A stretch of 64,000 bases of DNA from Simmondsia chinensis (GCA_018398585.1 JAGTTD010000010.1:32218638-32282637), one strand, 5' to 3'. Positions 35,001 to 46,300 are shown, counted from the first letter of the stretch. The notes: generated from the letters alone by a model not told the origin. Numbers and translations are program-made.

Positions 35001-36040
35001 CCTCTTCAGAGATTAGGTTCTCACAACTTCCCGAATCTATCACCATGTGGCATATTCTACCGCCAATGGTGCAAGTGGTCTGGAAGATGTTATTCCTAAG
35101 CCATCCATCTCTCGGTGCAAAGCAAGCCCGCCTAACCACAAGTAGGCGCCCTTCATCACCTGCCACAACATCCTCTTCTAGTGGCACCAACTTAGTTTGG
35201 GGTTCTTCTTCACTAACCCTGCCATTCGCTCTGTGGAGCTCCTCGATGTAAAGACCCTTGCCAGGCCTGTCACCCTTACAAAGCATAGTAGCACGGTGTC
35301 CCTCCTCTCCACACTTGAAGCAACGGGTTCACAAAGTACCCGCTAAGTCCTAAGTAGGCTTACCAGTGTTGGCAATTATGGGCTTGTTCAGCGCGTTCTG
35401 ATTTGGCGTTGCACTTACTTGGTCTCTTCCGCCGACCTGTGCTCCCCAGGCCCCTCCAACTTGGGTCGCCTCTACTGCTGCTCAACATTCATGGCTCTCT
35501 GGTTTGCTTTCGAGATGGAAAAGATGTCGAACATGTTCAGCAGCTCCTGTATGGACTCCTTCAACCCGCCAACGTAACGATCCGCCAATTGCTCTCCCGT
35601 CTCTACCAAGTCATTCCTAGCGAAGAACTCTGCCATGTACTCCTCCACGGATCTAGAGCCCTGACGCAACCCTTGCAGTTGTTGATACATCACCTTGGCG
35701 TGATTGTGGGGCAGGAAGGTGCCTCTCATATATTTCTTGATCTTCTTCCAATATTCTATCTTTGCCTTTCCTTGACGAAGCTGCGTATGTTACAGTTGTT
35801 GCCACCGGGTGGCAGCTCTACCTTGTAACTAGGTAGCAATTAATGGAGCCTGCTTGCATTGTAGCACCTCCTTGAACTCGAGAACCTCTTCTACCGTGGC
35901 AAGCCAATTCCAGAAATCCTTTGGGCATCCTCCTTCGTTAAACTCCGGCATCTCATTTCGGAGACCGGATTACCACCTCCAATCATTGAAATTGGTAGTG
36001 TTGTCCTTTAAACTCTAGTCCTCTTCACCCCCTATCTGTT
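32054..36040 (-). pseudogene. Gypsy gag-pol polyprotein, broken
   Basis: Gag remnants lie at 35729-35472 (MYQQLQGLRQGSRSVEEYM). A zinc knuckle follows at about 35325-35280 (CFKCGEEGHRATMLC, one residue longer than usual before the last Cys). Protease is at 35286-34987 with IDSGSCENLIS. RT is at 34467-33857 with [13 protein letters not shown] and MPFGL; the YxDD box reads VYFDNILIYS, so the second Asp is Asn. RNase H (33541-33300) has ALKYIN and KVADALSR. Integrase core is at 32963-32694 (WTDVSMDFVLGMPR) and its C-terminal part at 32452-32054 (GDQVWAILTRERFPAWEYNKL). Several frameshifts and stops separate these parts. Confidence 0.92.
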
Positions 36041-36246
36041 CGTGTTGAGGTTGGGTGCCCGGCGCTTGCTCGGGATTTGCCCCCAATTGAACCAAGCAAC
36101 GCTTGATTTGGCAGAATTTCTCTTCTATCTCCTCAAACCTCCTCTCGTTCTATTGTTGTACGTCTCGTTCGTAAACTTCTTCGACGACGGTATACCTCAG
36201 TCGCCCATGGGCCAACTCAGAAGTCGTTTTGAGCTATGATACCAAC

Positions 36247-36620
36247 TGATGCAACGTGTAAAGTCGAAAAATTTGGGAACGAGAAGATTCAATGACCTCC
36301 CCTTTAATTTTATTACGAAAATAATAACACAAGTGGAAAAGTTGCTCAATTTCTCACAACCCGTAAAAGGGAGAAAACTCTAAACTTATGAAATAAAATC
36401 TGAAAAAATATGAATTAGCTAAAACCCTAAATTTCTTCTTGTTTAAATAGAAGAGCTATTTGACTAAGAATAAAACACTAAAATATAACTATAACTAAAA
36501 TCTGAAAATAAACTAATCCTAGTGGAATTCAAATTTTAATCGTTGCATCCGGGTCTGTCTAGCCGCCAGCCCCATGCCGCCAACATCTACCCGCCAAGTG
36601 TTGTATTGTCAGTCGCATCA
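36247..36620 (-). repeat. Gypsy 5' LTR
   Basis: TGATGCAACG at 36247 to GTCGCATCA at 36620 on the plus strand. It lacks the SINE found in the other LTR. Confidence 0.9.
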
Positions 36621-37060
36621 TATAATGAAATACTTAACTGAGGGGTTGATAGTAAGACCATGGTAGGAGAGCTTAATAGAGCCATGAATAGTTGGCTAAT
36701 AAGAAAGAAATAAGTAAATATAGCAAAATACTTATATGTAAATTTTTGTAATAAGTATGATAAAAGAGGCTAATATAAGACCGATTAAAAAACGAAGACT
36801 CGAATAGTAAGAAAAAGGTCTCGCTAACAATCTAGAACTTAACTAGTTGGCTTTCAACAGGATAGAAATCAATTTGCAAGGGAACATAGAAGACTTGAGA
36901 GAGCTTTCATAAATCTTCAATGGTCAGTGTGAAGAGTTGGCCTAATAACACTAGAAGTTGGCTAGTAAGGCTTTTTTTGAAATTTTTATGAAAAATATTA
37001 TAAAATAAAGTATAATATATGTTGTATAACATAATTTTAAAGTTAGATTAATAAATTTAA

Positions 37061-37736
37061 GAGTAAATTATAGAAAACCCCCTTTCTTTTGCTTCAAAAA
37101 TAGAAAATTTCCCTTACAAATAAAAGCATTCATAAAACCGTCTCACTTTTAAAAATTTATCACTTAACCCCCATGAAACTTTTTTTGACCATTTTGCCCC
37201 TTAAAAGTGAGGGGGGTTAAATGTTTAATTATATTTTTAGAAAATGGTTTTATATTATTAAGTAAAAACTAGAAAAAAAATTTATGTTTTTCGGAATAGC
37301 ATTAAAAATATTTTATATATTTATAACAAATATAATTGTTTTAGTTAATTATAGTAATGACATTATAAGTTTAGAAGATAAAGGATATTTGTAAAATTTT
37401 ATAAAAAATATTATAAGGTAGAATATAATATTTTTGTTGATATTATAATATCACTACTAATAATTAATTAAAATAATAATTTTTATAAATATAAAAAGTC
37501 CCTTTTTTCCATAAATATGAAAAAAATTCCTATTTTTCCTCATAATATAAAATCCTACCTAAAAATAAAATTAAATATTTAACAATTTTATTTTGAGGGG
37601 CAAAATAGTCAAAAAAAGTTGTTTGGGAGCAAAGTGATAATTTTTTAAAAGTGAGGGGGTTTAATAAGTGATTTTATTTGTAATGGGAGTTTTCTATTTT
37701 TGAAGCAAAAGTCGGAGAATTTTCTATAATTTACCG
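37061..37736. mobile_element. MULE-type fold-back MITE, 676 bp, 9-bp TSD
   Basis: Inverted arms of about 130 bp: left 'taaattatagaaaaccccc...gcttcaaaaatagaaaa', right its reverse complement. Both include 'cttaacccccatgaaac/gggagcaaagtgata' and 'tttttgaccattttgcccc' variants. The TSD is TAAATTTAA (37052-37060) and TAGATTTAA (37737-37745), 8 of 9 matching. A second copy lies at 49813-50451. No ORF. Confidence 0.85.
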
Positions 37737-37749
37737 TAGATTTAATAAT

Positions 37750-38265
37750 AAAAAATATCAAACTAAATAATTTAAAAACAAATTAGGGAAAAATAATATT
37801 TCAATAATTTATTTTTAATTTATAATTATTAATCTAATTTCAAAATTTATTTTCAAGAAAATGATTATATTTTACCTCATACTATTTTTTTATGAAAATT
37901 TCAAAAAATATTTCATCGTCTTTTTTAATTTACCATGACATTACTACAATTAATTAAATTTAATTTTTTATGTAATTATAAGAAAATCATCTTATCTTTT
38001 ACCTATAAATATAAAACTCCCATTTTTCGTCTAGAATCATGAAATTCATATCCTTTGTGTAAAAGTGAAAATCTCTACTTTTCAATTTCATATATTTTTA
38101 AAATTTTAAATTTATTAATTTAATTTTAAAAAAGTTAAAAATATATTATTATAAACTTTTTTAAAAACTATTTTCCCATAATTTGCATACATTTTTTTAA
38201 TTCTAAATTTATTATTCTAATTTTTAAATTTTTTTAAACCAAAAAATTATATTTTATCCTAAAAT
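37750..38265. other. AT-rich DNA, no gene seen
   Basis: Very AT-rich, with short echoes of the preceding MITE ('tataaaactcccatttttcgt'). It may include a second, decayed copy of it. No gene. Confidence 0.35.
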
Positions 38266-38269
38266 ACTT

Positions 38270-38777
38270 GAGGGTTCAAATTCATTGGGAAAGATATAAA
38301 CAAAAAACTCTCGATTTCTTATTCAATAGGATTATTAAAAAATTAAGGGTGGAAAGTGAGTATGTTCTCACACCCAAGGTGGGAGACATCGATTAAGTCC
38401 ATTCGTTCTAGTATCCCAACTTATGTTATGCAATGATACAAAATCTCCATTTTCTTGGTCAAGAGATTAAATTTGACAACATATGGGAGCAATTTTTGGA
38501 CCTCAAATTATGGGGAGGGATTATTTTTAGAGATATCGAAGGGGTTAACATCACTTTGCTCGACAAACAAGCCCTCGAGCTCATTGAAAATCTTGAACGC
38601 CTTTTTGGAAAAAATACTACAAGGATTTTATTTTCCTCATTACTAACTTCTTGAATCATCGGCCAGTACCCGACCATCTTGGGGTTGGCGAAGCTGGTTA
38701 GCAGGTAAAGATTTTTGACCCAAGGTATGAGATGAAATGTTTGTAAAGGTACAAGCATCAAATATTTAGGAAGATAA
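38270..38777 (+). pseudogene. LINE ORF2 fragment (copy B), split by a copia element
   Basis: Same relic as 29625-30050: 'gtatcccaacttatgttatgcaatg', then 'ccattttcttggtcaagag', GGIIFRDIEGVN and LLDKQALELIENLERLF. The relic resumes after the copia element at 40993, where 'tttggcgagagacctcttccgtgtggtctcag' continues the copy A order. Confidence 0.7.
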
Positions 38778-38782
38778 CTGGC
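38778..38782. repeat. Copia TSD, left
   Basis: CTGGC here and at 40988-40992. Confidence 0.85.
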
Positions 38783-39124
38783 TGTAAAAATTGAAATTTA
38801 TAAAAGACTAACAATGGAAGAAATTACTTTTGTATTGGATGATCTAAAATAATACATGAGCTAACCTATTCATATAAGAGGAAACCTAGATGAAGAGACA
38901 TGCCCCGTCACCTTCCTAAGCTAGAAGTTACATGAATTAACACATCAAGTAAATAGGCCATAATGGACCGGTTGGGAAGGGGAAGAGAAGAGGAAGAAAA
39001 ATAAATCCTACCTAACTAATAATAATGAAAATCTCTAGAATTAGGATTACAATAGAATATTCTAAAAGAATAAATACGTATACAAATACAAAAATACAAA
39101 AATAGAGAAATACTAAATTCTACA
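38783..39124 (-). repeat. Copia 3' LTR
   Basis: 342 bp from TGTAAAAATTG to ATTCTACA on the plus strand. Aligns with 39804-40131 plus 40972-40987. Confidence 0.9.
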
Positions 39125-39224
39125 CTTCCTCTCAAGTTGGAGCATGCAAGTTCACTATGCCCAATTTGCCAAGGAACATAGAATAAGTCGAACATCTCAA
39201 CGCCTTTGTGAATACGTTGGCTAC

Positions 39225-39803
39225 CTACACTTCGGTAAGGACATAAGCTGTGGCGATCTCCTTAGACAACAATTTTTCTCGTACAAAGTGACAGGTGATT
39301 TCAATGTATTCTATGCTTTTATGAAACACAGGATTAGAAGCAATCTGAAGAGCTGTCTGGTTATCACAAAATAGTAAAGCAGGTTCGTTAGTAGGGACAA
39401 CAAGATCAATTAATAAGCGATGCAACCATACTATTTCACTTGTCGTAGTGGCCATGGATCGATATTTTGCTTCGGCTGAGGATCAAGAAACGACAGTTTG
39501 TTTCTTGGACCTCCATGAAATAGGTGCACTACCTAAAAAGATAAAGAATCCCGTGGTTGACCGTTTAGTTGTAGGACAACAAGCCCAGTCAGCATCACAA
39601 TAAGCACGGAGTCTTAGGTTACAATCAGAAGGAAGAAATATGCCTTGACCTGGTGTCCCTTTAAAATAACGAAGAACCCTCATGATGGTGTCAAGATGAG
39701 GGGCACGAGGATCATGCATAAACTGGCTTAACACACGAACAACATAACAAATATCAGGACCAGTAATTGCCAAATATAACAAGCATCCTACAAGTCGGTA
39801 TCA
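39225..39803 (-). pseudogene. Copia RNase H, remaining fragment
   Basis: On the minus strand the reading enters at the RT-RNase H linker (LLYLAITGPDICYVV) and continues through AYCDADWACCP, STTGFFIFLG and ISWRSKKQ (39782-39483). It then passes to EIVWLHRLL, LFCDNQTALQIASNPVFH and HFVREKL (39455-39225). A stop or frame change separates the two pieces near 39480. The DADWA motif and FCDNQ aspartates of copia RNase H are kept. Everything upstream is deleted. Confidence 0.9.
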
Positions 39804-40987
39804 CGTAAAAATTGAAATACATGAAAGACTAACAATAGAAGATATTAGTTTTGTATTGGATCATCTAAAATAGTACATGAGGTAACATATTTATACAAGA
39901 GCAAACCTAGATGAAGAGACATGTCTCATCACCTCCCTAATCTAAAAGTTACATGGATTAACACATCAAGTAAATAGGTCATAATGGGCTGGTTGGAAAG
40001 GGGAAGAGAAGAGGAAGAAAAATAAATGCTACCTAACTACTAATTACAATAGAACTTTCTAGAATTAGGATTACAATAGAATATTCTAAAAGGTTAAATA
40101 CGTATACAAATACAAAAATACAAAACAGAGAGAGTCGGTTCCCAAAATAATGCTAAAAAATAAAAAAATTAAAAAAATAATGCTGAAAAAAAAACATTTC
40201 CAAATCTACTATTGAACCGCGTTTGCAAAACGCATTTAAATTTCAATAAAATCGGATCAAAAAAATGCGGGTTATTTCAGTATAAACAGCGTTTACTAAA
40301 CGCGGTTCATCTTAATATAAACCACGTCTATTAAATGCGGTTTATCACTGAACCGCGTTTACAAAACGCGATTTAACGTCAGGAATCCAAAATCCCCTTT
40401 TTTTCACTTATACTTACCATTATGCTGCAATTCTTCACTTTTTTGTTCGCTTATAGTTTTCATTATGCCGCAATTTGTGATGATTATCATATTGATCCCA
40501 TGTCTCTCTTAATGAAGCTCCAACATCCTAAGTGGAGGTCAAATAACTCCAATAATAGTACTTGAAAGATCTCCAGTGTATAAGCAAAAGAAAGGGGAAG
40601 GCGAACGACGTGACTGGTGGTGGGTTAACGAGAAAGAGGCAGAGAGACGGTGAGAGCAGCGGAGAGAGCACGCGTGAATGAATGGGCCGGGGCTTTTTAG
40701 ATAAACCTAGTAAACCGGGTCATAAAGACGCGGGTATAACACTAAAAACCGCGTCTTCATGATGCGGTTTTGGTTTTAATAAACCGCGTCTTAATGACGC
40801 GGTTTTACAGATATAACCGCGTTATTAAAACGCGGTTTGTGGACGCGGTTTATTAAAGCCGCGTTTTGTAAACGCGGTTCAACGGTAGATTTGGAAATAT
40901 TTTTTTTTCAGCATTATTTTTTTAAATTTTTTATTTTTTAGCATTATTTTGAGAACCGACTCAAATAGAGAAATACTAAATTCTACA
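39804..40987 (-). repeat. Copia 5' LTR, interrupted
   Basis: The first base of the expected TGTAAAA is changed (CGTAAAA). The LTR is split at 40131 by the MULE derivative and resumes at 40972 with AATACTAAATTCTACA. Confidence 0.85.
40132..40962. mobile_element. MULE derivative, 831 bp, long TIRs with palindrome arrays
   Basis: TIRs start GAGTCGGTTCCCAAAATAAT and, reverse-complemented from the right, GAGTCGGTTCTCAAAATAAT. They stay alike for over 100 bp. The 9-bp TSD is AAACAGAGA (40123-40131) and AAATAGAGA (40963-40971), 8 of 9 matching. Inside each TIR lie about four CG palindromes of the form AACCGCGT-(6-7)-ACGCGGTT. The unique middle (40390-40690) may be captured DNA but I recognise no gene in it. 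Confidence 0.92.
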
Positions 40988-40992
40988 CTGGC

Positions 40993-41890
40993 TTTGGCGA
41001 GAGACCTCTTCCGTGTGGTCTCAGGTAGGCTTGCTAACACTTGAGCCAATTATGTTCATCTAATTAACCCCCATGCTAGAAGATGGAGGGTCAATTTTGT
41101 TAACAAACTTGTTCTAAGATGAGGAGTTCAGCATCATTAGAAGTATCCCAAACATGTGTGGCACTTCTCGAGGGATGGATTTTACGCAATTAAGTCGGGG
41201 TATTTTACATAGTGTTCATCTGTAGGAAATAGACGTAATCTAGAGACTCCTTCCCCTTTATTGCATGATGACTCCATTGGCATTAATCTAGTGTAAAAAC
41301 ACAATGTATTCCCTCATGTTATATTATGTATTTAGGGATTGTATCCTAATGCAATAGCCACCTATTATAATCTCCATAAAGGAGCTTGTGTGCATGTCAA
41401 AGCTCGAGTTTGTTGAACATATGAAACTTTTTTGTCCAAGGGCTCAAGTTCTTTGTTGTGCATCCTATCTATGCATTCTCATTGTTAAAGAGGGATTCAA
41501 AGGGTCTAAGTGGTGGAAAGACTATATTGGTGGTGGGAGGATCGCTTTGTTGTGTTGGTGGATCTAAAAGGTTAGAAATTTGGAGGTGTTGTAAACCAAG
41601 TAGCTTCACCTCATTCAAGTGTTTGCCTTGGCTTTTGATCGGTTGTGCGCTCTAGAGACCTTGTGATTCCGTTCACAATGTAGGCCCTTAAAAATGAAGT
41701 TGTAATATGCAGTTATTTGCACCTAATTCCGGGGTCTGTAGGGTTTTTCTCGTTTGGAAGTGGCTCGATTATTGGTGGATAGTGCGATGACAGCTTCGCC
41801 TTCTCCCCTATCGTTGTTAGGCTGCTCGGTCTTGTGTTCTTGCCCATGCGCACTGAAGGAAGAAGACCGAGGTCGGTTCCCACTACTTCC
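40993..41890 (+). pseudogene. LINE-flanking relic, continuation of copy B
   Basis: Tracks copy A 30075-31175 in order ('ccaattatgttc', 'agatggagggtcaa', 'agggatggattttacgcaattaagtc', 'ctaatctagagactccttcccc'). Many stops; no functional ORF. Confidence 0.6.
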
Positions 41891-42095
41891 TTGCCGTGGA
41901 TTTGGTTAGGCTAGCCCGACGACCGGATTGGAATTATAATGTGGGTCAATGAGACTGAGAAGTTCTCCTCTAGTTTTATTTTATTTTATTTTATTTTTAA
42001 AGTAGGTCCTACAAGCACACAAAACTGCTACTTATATGATTCCTAAACACCATTCATTGTTTAGATGTAATCACCAATGGCGGTCCGATCCTCCA
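41890..42095. other. Insertion-like DNA in copy B, unassigned
   Basis: Copy A passes directly from 'ctccttgcc' to 'accgatggtggtcc', whereas copy B has about 170 extra bases between them, including (TTTTA)n repeats at 41980-42000. No ends or TSD identified. Confidence 0.4.
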
Positions 42096-42101
42096 AATTC
42101 G

Positions 42102-42490
42102 GGGGGTAAATGAGCCAAGTCGACTCACAAAGGAAGGCTTGGCTTGCTTTGAGCTCGAGCTCGTAGGCTCGCGAGCCTAAACGAGCCTAAGCGAGCCTCT
42201 TTTAATATAATATATTTAATTAAATATGGCTAATGAAATCAAATTTGAGCCTAAATAAGCTGAGCTTGAGCTTAAATGAGCCCAAAGGAGCCTGATTGAG
42301 TTTAAATGAGTTGAACATTGCAAGCTTAATTCGAAGCTCGATAAGCTTGGAGCGAGCCGAGTGAAGCCCGAGCTTTTGACAAGCCGAGCTTGAGCTTGAA
42401 CTTTCCGAGCTCAGTGAGCTTCGAGCTAAGCCTGAATCGAGTTTAATGCAAACGAACCTCGCCTCGAGCCTGATAGGCTCGAGTTTAATT
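42102..42490. mobile_element. hAT-like GAGCC-rich derivative, degraded
   Basis: Rich in GGCTCG/CGAGCC/GAGCTTGAGC variants. It begins with 'taaatgagccaagtcgac', similar to the start of the well-defined hAT element at 22205 ('aaatgagccaagtccac'). It lacks a recognisable right terminus and TSD. Confidence 0.5.
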
Positions 42491-42689
42491 TTCTAGCTAA
42501 CAGGGCAAGATTTGGTACATTTATTTTTAGTCAAGACACCATATATTTTGTCATATTTAATAATTTTTTATATGTATATAAAATTATATATAAATAAAAT
42601 GATTTAAAAATTACTAAATATAACAAAATACATGATATATTGGTTAAAAACAAATGTACCATACCCAACTGAAGATGGCAAACTCATCA

Positions 42690-43337
42690 TTGTTAAAGTC
42701 TCATACAAGCTTTATTGAAAAACACAAATCTCTAACATCATTATATAACATGTTAAGTAAAACCAGCAAACAACCATACAAGTTTGATCCCCCCAAAAAA
42801 AAAAAAAAAAAACAAAAAAGCAAGAGCGAATTCGGGTTCACAGGATTGGAACTACTGTCCTACCATTGATATACCGAGACAGTCCTCTCGAGAAAAGGAC
42901 ACCTAATGCTCTTTCCTTAGAGAAAAGATCTTCAAAATACTAAAGTACAAGAAAAGAAGTGCCAATGGCACAAAATATAGATCAACGCCAAAAAGCTAAC
43001 TGTGACTCTGAGAGCAAAGGAAAGCTTGTCAAGGACAATTGCCATGGAGGCGAAATTCAACAAAGCTTGACAAAGCTTAAACAAATTTCTCCATAGCGTC
43101 ATAAAACCGCAAAAAAGAAACTGAAAGCTCTTGAACCAGGACTAGGTGACTGCATTCACAAAGATGACTTATGGCTAATGTTGAACAGGCTTATTTAGAA
43201 TCCTGCAAAAATGGAGGTATTAACCTCTGCCAATGTCTCCATGGAAAACAACCCAAGCCACCAGATCAAACTTAACTAAGGTGATGATGCTGAGACATAG
43301 GACCGACAAAATCTAACATGATTGATCGCTTGTCAAT
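42690..43337 (-). other. EBF gene 3' UTR
   Basis: Runs from the stop codon of the EBF gene to a likely polyadenylation site just beyond AATAAA at 42716-42711. It carries a run of about 18 U at 42812-42795 and further U-rich patches. In Arabidopsis the EBF1/2 3' UTRs are long, U-rich and needed for EIN2-dependent translational repression; whether this one works the same way is inference. Its distal 270 bp are duplicated at 31310-31541. Confidence 0.7.
42711..42716 (-). terminator. Polyadenylation signal AATAAA of the EBF gene
   Basis: AATAAA on the minus strand, about 620 bp after the stop codon. The same hexamer is conserved in the duplicated segment at 31333-31328. Confidence 0.65.
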
Positions 43338-46300
43338 TTAGGCAAGAATATCACATTTCCATAGATTACCCATGAGCAAATCCATTGTGGTGCTGCTGAT
43401 TGAGCTGCAGTTTTTTAGATTCAGCCCAACCAGGCGTTTTCCGAGCTTGATGAGGAACGGCAAGCTCTTATTTGATATTCCTGAGCATCCCGACAAAGAA
43501 AGGATCTGCAAGTTTGGTTGAGCCATTGCTGACAAGGCAGCCATACCAACATCTGTTATTGCAGAACATGAAAGATCGAGATCATCGAGTGAGATGCAAC
43601 TTTCTGCGATAGCGAGCAAGCTCGCATCAGTGATTCTCCTGCACCCATCAAGATTCAGCATCTTGATTGAACCACCATGGAGCTCAGCAATGCCAAGAAC
43701 CGATTCGTCAGACAAGTTAATGCAACCGCTAAGGTTTAACTTCACAAAGCCCGCCTTTGAGCTTCCTAGAAAGGAGAGAACTCCATCGTCTGTTAACCCA
43801 TAAAGCCCACTTAGATCTACGTGGCGAAGCTCGGGGCAAACCTTACCCAGAATGGCTAAGCTAGCGCTACCGAAACCGGGACAGTTTTTGATAGAAAGGG
43901 ATCGAAGAGAACGACATGGATTTTGCAGAGTAATTCCCATGGCCATGTCTCTAAATCCCATGCACTTCACCATGGAAAGAGATCTTAATTTCGATCTGCA
44001 GCATGAGAGGGCAAAGAAAAACCCGGTTTGTGTAATCCTGTTGCATTCTTCTAACTGCAAGCTCTCAAGCGATGTCAATGATCTTGAAAATGCCACCAAT
44101 CCATTGTCAGATAGAAAGCACGACTTGCGCAGAATAAACTGTTTGAGGGTAGGACAACCGTTTCCAACAGCTTCAAGACTTGAATCCGTTACCCCCAAGC
44201 ACGAGTTAATGGAAAGAAAAACAAGAGAATTTAGACCGCAGGCATTGCCCATGATCCAAAATCCCTTCTCACTCATATTCCGAAGATTGCTTAAAGTAAG
44301 GTGAGTGAGAGACTTGCCATAGCGGCCAATTACAACAAGAGACAAATCTGAGATACTTAGGCCCCTAAGCTTCAACTTCGCTAGCGATGAAGAGGCTGAT
44401 GCGAAAAGGCTCACAATCCCTCGATCACCTACCAAAGGACAGTCTTCAATAGAGACCGATTCAAGCTTAGGGCAGCACCTAGCAATGGCTTCCAAGCTCG
44501 CGTTACCAATGTTTGGGCAAGATTCAACAGATAGAGTAGTCAAATTAGGGCAATTTTCTGCGACTGCAATCAAGCCCTTGTTGGAAATTGATGAACAATG
44601 AGATAAGTCAAGCTTCTCTAACATATGGCATCCATTAGCTATTTCAAATAAGCCTTCATCCCTGATAGAAGAGACGTTCCAAATGGAGAGCGATCGGAGA
44701 GATGGGCAACCATGGCCTATAGCCAAGAGGCCAAAATCGGTGATTCCTCGAGTGGAGTTGTTTCCTCTGATTGTAAGCTTCCCGAGTCCACCTCGGTTAG
44801 CGGTTCCAACAGCAATAGCAGCTAGTCTTATATCGGTAGCTTTCTTTCCCTCTAAGCACCTTGCCAGATCACCATCATCCTCAAGATCTGCACCGTTATC
44901 ATCTTCCATGGCCACATCTGTATCATTATTTGCTCGAGGTGATGCTTTGGGGCGTAAATCAGCCTTATGGATGCTACTTAAGAGAGTGAGCCAATGCTTA
45001 GAAATGCAAGCGCATGCACTTCTCTCGGGTCCAGATAACCTTCTTAAGATCTCAAAGAGGCATTCATCAGGAAGAGAATCGATTGATGATTTGATCTCGA
45101 CCATGGATTCATTACCATAGCGAGATCGCTTGAGAGGGGGGAAGTAGAAATCCAACTGGGATTCAGTATGAAAGAAAACACTTGAACCGATTGAACCAGG
45201 ATGGAAGGACTTTCCGTTACATAGTTCGTCTTCCCCTGAAAGGGCGAAAATAAAGTATATAAGCAACAGCTCATCATGTAGTACTAGAAAGAAAAGGATG
45301 AATTTTGTACCGTTCAAGTGAACAAAATTTTCTCTTCAGTCCATTTCGAGCCCCAAAATCTGGGATTTCATTGTCTGAACTAATATCCTCAAGAACAAAT
45401 GAATGGAAAATCCAGGTCTAATTCTTTTATATAGTGGTGAGCAGTATGATATTTGCCCAAATAGGGCCACGAACACATGGGTAAAGGTTAGGTGAGCTCG
45501 AACCTAATACCCCATACATAGGAGTTGAAAGACTTAATCGCTACACCAACTAGTCTCACAAGAAAATCTAGGTCCAGTGACATGGATTTTGGCACACTGA
45601 AAATTTCAATAGAATTTGACAGCAATCCCAATTTGTTATTTGCTCCATTGATTTCTAATGTTTTTTTGTTTGCTCAAGTTTCTTATGAAACCTATGCAAC
45701 ATACCTAGTGCCCCAAAGGCTCCCGCCTAAGCAGGGTCGGGGGGGCGGATGTATGCAGCCTTTCCCCTTCAGGGTATTACCCCTGAAGAGAGGCTGTTTC
45801 CGAGTGCCTCTAACCTGAGGGTGAGGACTTCCAAGGAGGTCACCATCGTGGTACTACTCTCGCCCAAGCACGCGTAACTTCAGAGTTTTAATGGGATCTG
45901 GTGATGGTGTGTTGGTACTCTCTTTGGTTTCTTATGAAACCTGGCTCATAATTTTCTTTTAGAGTGATGAAACAACTCAATAGTGCACAAGAGAACAGAA
46001 ACTTTTCCAAGCTAGTATTTTTCCGGTCAAGTAATTTGTGCTAGCCAAATCTAAAAACATAATAGAAAAGTTGGTGAATTTAGGTATGATGGTAATTTGA
46101 ATGAGATTTAACTATAATCCCACCACTAATAATTTCCAGGTTAAACTAAATTTTTGAGAGGCAAATCTAAGATAGTCTACAAAGAAACTATCTCATCTTG
46201 GGCCGGTCAATTCCTCAAGCAACGGAAGCAAATAATTAGGCCCCCAATTCACTAAAGGCCTCTTAAGAAATTAGCATATTATTAGTTTGCGTCTACCATA

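Larger units (their letters stand above)
31579..36620 (-). mobile_element. Gypsy LTR retrotransposon, 5042 bp
   Basis: Both LTRs have TG...CA ends (TGATGCA...GCATCA/ACATCA) and the element is flanked by a 5-bp TSD, TATAA. On the minus strand the primer binding site TTGGTATCATAGCTC (36246-36232) follows the 5' LTR and resembles the initiator-Met tRNA type. A purine-rich tract precedes the 3' LTR at about 32017-32025. It carries gag and pol in the order protease, RT, RNase H, integrase, as in Ty3/gypsy. It inserted into copy B of the segmental duplication near its left edge. Confidence 0.93.
38783..40987 (-). mobile_element. Copia element, internally deleted, MULE in one LTR
   Basis: Two LTRs with TGTA...TACA ends enclose about 680 bp of internal DNA, flanked by the 5-bp TSD CTGGC. 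On the minus strand the polypurine tract GAGAGGAAG (39133-39125) precedes the 3' LTR. The interior starts in the RT-RNase H linker straight after the 5' LTR, so gag, protease, integrase and most of RT were lost in one deletion. A MULE derivative (40132-40962) later entered the 5' LTR. Confidence 0.92.
36621..42960. repeat. Segmental tandem duplication, copy B (main part)
   Basis: Continues from 31542-31578 after the gypsy insertion. It keeps the copy A order, with later insertions at 37061-37736, 38783-40987 and about 41895-42690. It ends inside the 3' UTR of the intact EBF gene, so copy B is probably the original position. Confidence 0.75.

Noticed and set aside
40132..40962. Palindromes as rho-independent terminators or operators
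   Set aside because: They lie within TIRs of a transposon in a eukaryotic genome; prokaryotic interpretation does not apply.
43594..45120. Plus-strand ORFs of up to 150 codons across the EBF exon
   Set aside because: They are antisense shadows of the leucine-rich repeat coding sequence and match no known family.
45820..45917. Functional 5S rRNA gene
   Set aside because: Both 5S ends are replaced, the C box is altered, and the sequence lies inside a TSD-bounded SINE; no tandem 5S array is present.
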